From an uncultured Acetatifactor sp. (lineage in GTDB: Bacteria > Bacillota > Clostridia > Lachnospirales > Lachnospiraceae), in NCBI GenBank assembly GCA_910584435.1, contig CAJUAP010000055.1:19748-26874 (forward strand): a stretch of 7,127 nt of DNA, given 5' to 3'. The position numbers and the translations under genes were made by a program. Below the pieces are notes generated by a model, which saw nothing but the letters and a program-made list of their open reading frames with translations, ran no database searches and had not been told where the DNA came from. Positions 6,033 to 7,127 of the stretch are shown in pieces; positions within the stretch are counted from its first letter, which is position 1; each line of letters starts with the position of its first letter.

Positions 6033-6929
6033 TCAGCCTTTCACGGATCCTACCATGATTCCGCTGTCAAAATATTTCTGAAAGAAAGGATACATTACCA
6101 GAAGCGGAAGGCTGGAGACAATGATCGTAGCATACTTCAGCAGTTCCGCAAGCTGCGCACGCTCCGCAGTACTCTGCATATCCGAAATCATGCCCGATTC
6201 CGGCTGGTTCTGAATCAAAATAGACCGCAGCACCACCTGCAGAGGCTGCTTTGCCGTATCATCCAGGTAAATCAATGCATCAAAATAGCTGTTCCACATA
6301 CCCACGAACTGCCACAATGCCAGCACCGCTATCACCGGCGTACACACCGGAAGCAATATCATGAAGAAAAACCGCATCTCATTCGCTCCGTCCACATCCG
6401 CAGCTTCTCTTAATTCCGCAGGAATCCCCTGATAATAAGTCCTGGCAATGATCATATTCCACACGCTGAACGCTCCGGGAATCACAATGGCCCACATAGT
6501 ATTCTTCATTCCCAGATTGTTAATCAGCAGATAGGTCGGAATCAGGCCGCCTCCGAAGAACATCGTGATTACAAAAATCACATTGATCAGCCCTCTGCCC
6601 TTGAAATCCGTTCTGGACATGGGATATGCCGCCAGCAAAGTGACGAAAACAGAAATAACCGTAAACACCACGGAATAAATTACCGCATTCTTAAAACCAA
6701 TCCATATCTGTGCATTGCTGAATACCCTCTGATAAGCAGTTAAGGTCCATTTGCTGAAATCAAAAGTAAGCCCCTTGTTCTGCAGCGTAATTGGATCCAT
6801 AAAAGAACCTACTATAATGTAAATCATTGGAATGATAATCGCGACCACAAATAGCCCCAGCAATATGTAGCCGGTCAAAAGCAATGCCTTATCCTGTAAG
6901 GAATATCTGGCAAATTTCTTCTTACTCAT
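6033..6929 (-). CDS. Carbohydrate ABC transporter permease, LplC/YtcP-like (CUT1)
   Basis: A 298-residue inner-membrane permease with six predicted transmembrane segments, roughly at 15-42, 78-102, 113-135, 143-162, 195-221 and 264-286. The cytoplasmic coupling loop carries the EAA motif EAADVDGANEMRFFFMILLP at 175-194, which contacts the ATPase. The C-terminus KYFDSGIMVGSVKG is characteristic of LplC/YtcP-type permeases, which normally pair with an LplB-type partner encoded just upstream. ATG 6929 is chosen because GGAGGAG precedes it closely and the protein starts MSKKKF; the frame is open back to 7007, but that would add 26 residues unlike permease N-termini. No ATP-binding subunit is seen; many Firmicutes CUT1 systems use a shared MsmK-type ATPase encoded elsewhere. 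Substrate is inferred from the downstream GH32 gene. Confidence 0.95.
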   Translation of the reverse strand: MSKKKFARYSLQDKALLLTGYILLGLFVVAIIIPMIYIIVGSFMDPITLQNKGLTFDFSKWTLTAYQRVFSNAQIWIGFKNAVIYSVVFTVISVFVTLLAAYPMSRTDFKGRGLINVIFVITMFFGGGLIPTYLLINNLGMKNTMWAIVIPGAFSVWNMIIARTYYQGIPAELREAADVDGANEMRFFFMILLPVCTPVIAVLALWQFVGMWNSYFDALIYLDDTAKQPLQVVLRSILIQNQPESGMISDMQSTAERAQLAELLKYATIIVSSLPLLVMYPFFQKYFDSGIMVGSVKG

Positions 6930-7066
6930 CCCGCTCCTCCTATTATAAGTTCCGCATCTGCCCTTCCAGTACCATGAACGGCAGAACAACGCTCGTCTGA
7001 AGTGCATCGCCGAGCATTGTTCCGGGTACTGTCCGGGCAGATGCTGTCGAATTTTCCTCTTGACAT
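6926..7066 (-). CDS. Questionable 46-residue ORF overlapping the permease start
   Basis: ATG at 7066 has GGAGGAG 7 nt upstream and the frame ends in a TGA that overlaps the permease start as ATGA, a layout typical of translationally coupled genes. The product starts MSRGKF, resembling the permease start MSKKKF, then continues without hydrophobic segments or any domain I recognise and is rich in Cys, Arg and Ser. Most of it is encoded by the long hairpin at 6954-7044, so the reading frame may be incidental. It could be a leader peptide, a remnant of a duplicated gene start, or an artefact of the repeat at this contig end. Confidence 0.25.
   Translation of the reverse strand: MSRGKFDSICPDSTRNNARRCTSDERCSAVHGTGRADAELIIGGAG
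6954..7044 (-). ncRNA. Long imperfect hairpin in the permease leader, candidate structured RNA
   Basis: In the minus-strand RNA, bases 7044 to 7025 pair with 6973 to 6954 as a 10-bp stem, a 3x3 all-purine internal loop (GGA against GAA) and a 7-bp stem. Bases 7024 to 7011 then pair with 6995 to 6982 as a continuous 14-bp stem containing two G-U wobbles, with an 8-nt bulge (CCGUUCAU) on the 3' side and a 15-nt terminal loop. About 31 pairs in all. The same two wobbles would be A-C mismatches in a plus-strand RNA, so the fold favours the direction of the operon. It ends 24 nt before the permease ATG. I match it to no known riboswitch or RNA class, and no U-tract follows, so it is not an intrinsic terminator. 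Confidence 0.45.
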
Positions 7067-7089
7067 TTCTCAGCTCCTCCTATTATAAG
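7060..7089 (+). promoter_or_regulatory. Candidate outward-facing promoter at the right end
   Basis: The plus strand has a perfect TTGACA (7060-7065), an 18-nt spacer and TATAAG (7084-7089, 5 of 6). It would fire out of the window, opposite to the operon. The -10 sequence lies in the 55-nt repeat but the -35 does not, so the copy at 6933-6987 lacks a promoter. Chance matching is possible. Confidence 0.3.
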
Positions 7090-7127
7090 TTCCGCATCTG
7101 CCCTTCCAGTACCATGAACGGCAGAAC

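Larger units (their letters stand above)
6933..7127. repeat. 55-nt perfect direct repeat with 140-nt period at the window end
   Basis: Bases 6933-6987 and 7073-7127 are identical over exactly 55 nt, separated by 85 unique nt, and the second copy stops at the last base of the window. Just outside, 6931-6932 (cc) and 7071-7072 (ca) differ. Each copy carries GGAGGAG followed by the region upstream of a start codon, so one copy supplies the permease ribosome site. Either a tandem array with 140-nt units begins here, or the contig ends in an unresolved assembly-graph loop; 55 is a k-mer length commonly used by assemblers. Confidence 0.9.

Noticed and set aside
4679..6058. Plus-strand 459-residue frame opposite the binding protein
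   Set aside because: Long but fully antisense to the lipoprotein gene, with no family motif or ribosome site; the minus-strand protein has a signal peptide, lipobox and ribosome site.
6930..7007. Extended permease start adding 26 residues
   Set aside because: The added residues derive from the hairpin and repeat, are unlike permease N-termini, and ATG 6929 has its own GGAGGAG.
6954..7044. Integron attC site or intrinsic terminator reading of the long hairpin
   Set aside because: No RYYYAAC/GTTRRRY ends at the stem base and no U-tract on either side; neither class fits.
6933..7127. CRISPR array or terminal overlap of a circular contig
   Set aside because: Only two copies with a 55-nt repeat and an 85-nt spacer, and the repeat does not match the window start, so neither interpretation holds.

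Overview
The window looks like one end of a chromosomal contig from a Bacillota bacterium, most likely a gut Clostridia/Lachnospiraceae relative. The pointers are moderate GC, strong GGAGG-type ribosome sites, a CUT1 sugar ABC system with a lipoprotein of the LplA/LipO/YtcQ type, and a LacI regulator with a 'GYKQF' hinge region. Species cannot be fixed from the sequence alone. All confident genes lie on the minus strand, so the biological order runs from high to low coordinates.

Layout in transcription order: (1) 6930-7127, a right-end leader of about 200 nt with a 140-nt-period direct repeat, a long imperfect hairpin and a small questionable ORF; (2) 6033-6929, sugar ABC permease; (3) 4289-5959, sugar-binding lipoprotein, preceded by two compact stem-loops; (4) 2713-4200, intracellular GH32 beta-fructofuranosidase/sucrose hydrolase; (5) 1626-2588, PfkB-family fructokinase; (6) 264-1331, LacI-family regulator with its own good promoter and two palindromes that share a TTnCATGnAA core; (7) 1-53, the 5' two thirds of a tRNA-Glu(UUC), cut by the window edge.

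Together the genes form a sucrose or short beta-fructoside utilisation locus. The lipoprotein captures the sugar outside and the permease, with a partner permease and a shared ATPase not seen here, imports it unphosphorylated. The GH32 enzyme then releases fructose, the fructokinase makes fructose 6-phosphate, and the LacI protein probably represses the set. The use of an ABC importer rather than a PTS means the natural GH32 substrate is probably the free sugar, not sucrose 6-phosphate. This is inferred from context.

The catabolic genes are ordinary. The less explained material is in the gaps: the 140-nt repeat and minus-strand RNA-like hairpin at the right end, mutually exclusive pairings in the scrB-scrK gap, a 33-nt in-frame duplication across the stop codon of the binding protein, and the paired palindromes at the regulator promoter. 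Both window ends look like assembly break points (a multicopy-type tRNA on the left, an exactly 55-nt repeat on the right), so claims about the right end need read-level confirmation. No gene-free stretch reaches 300 nt; the longest is 1332-1625 (294 nt).
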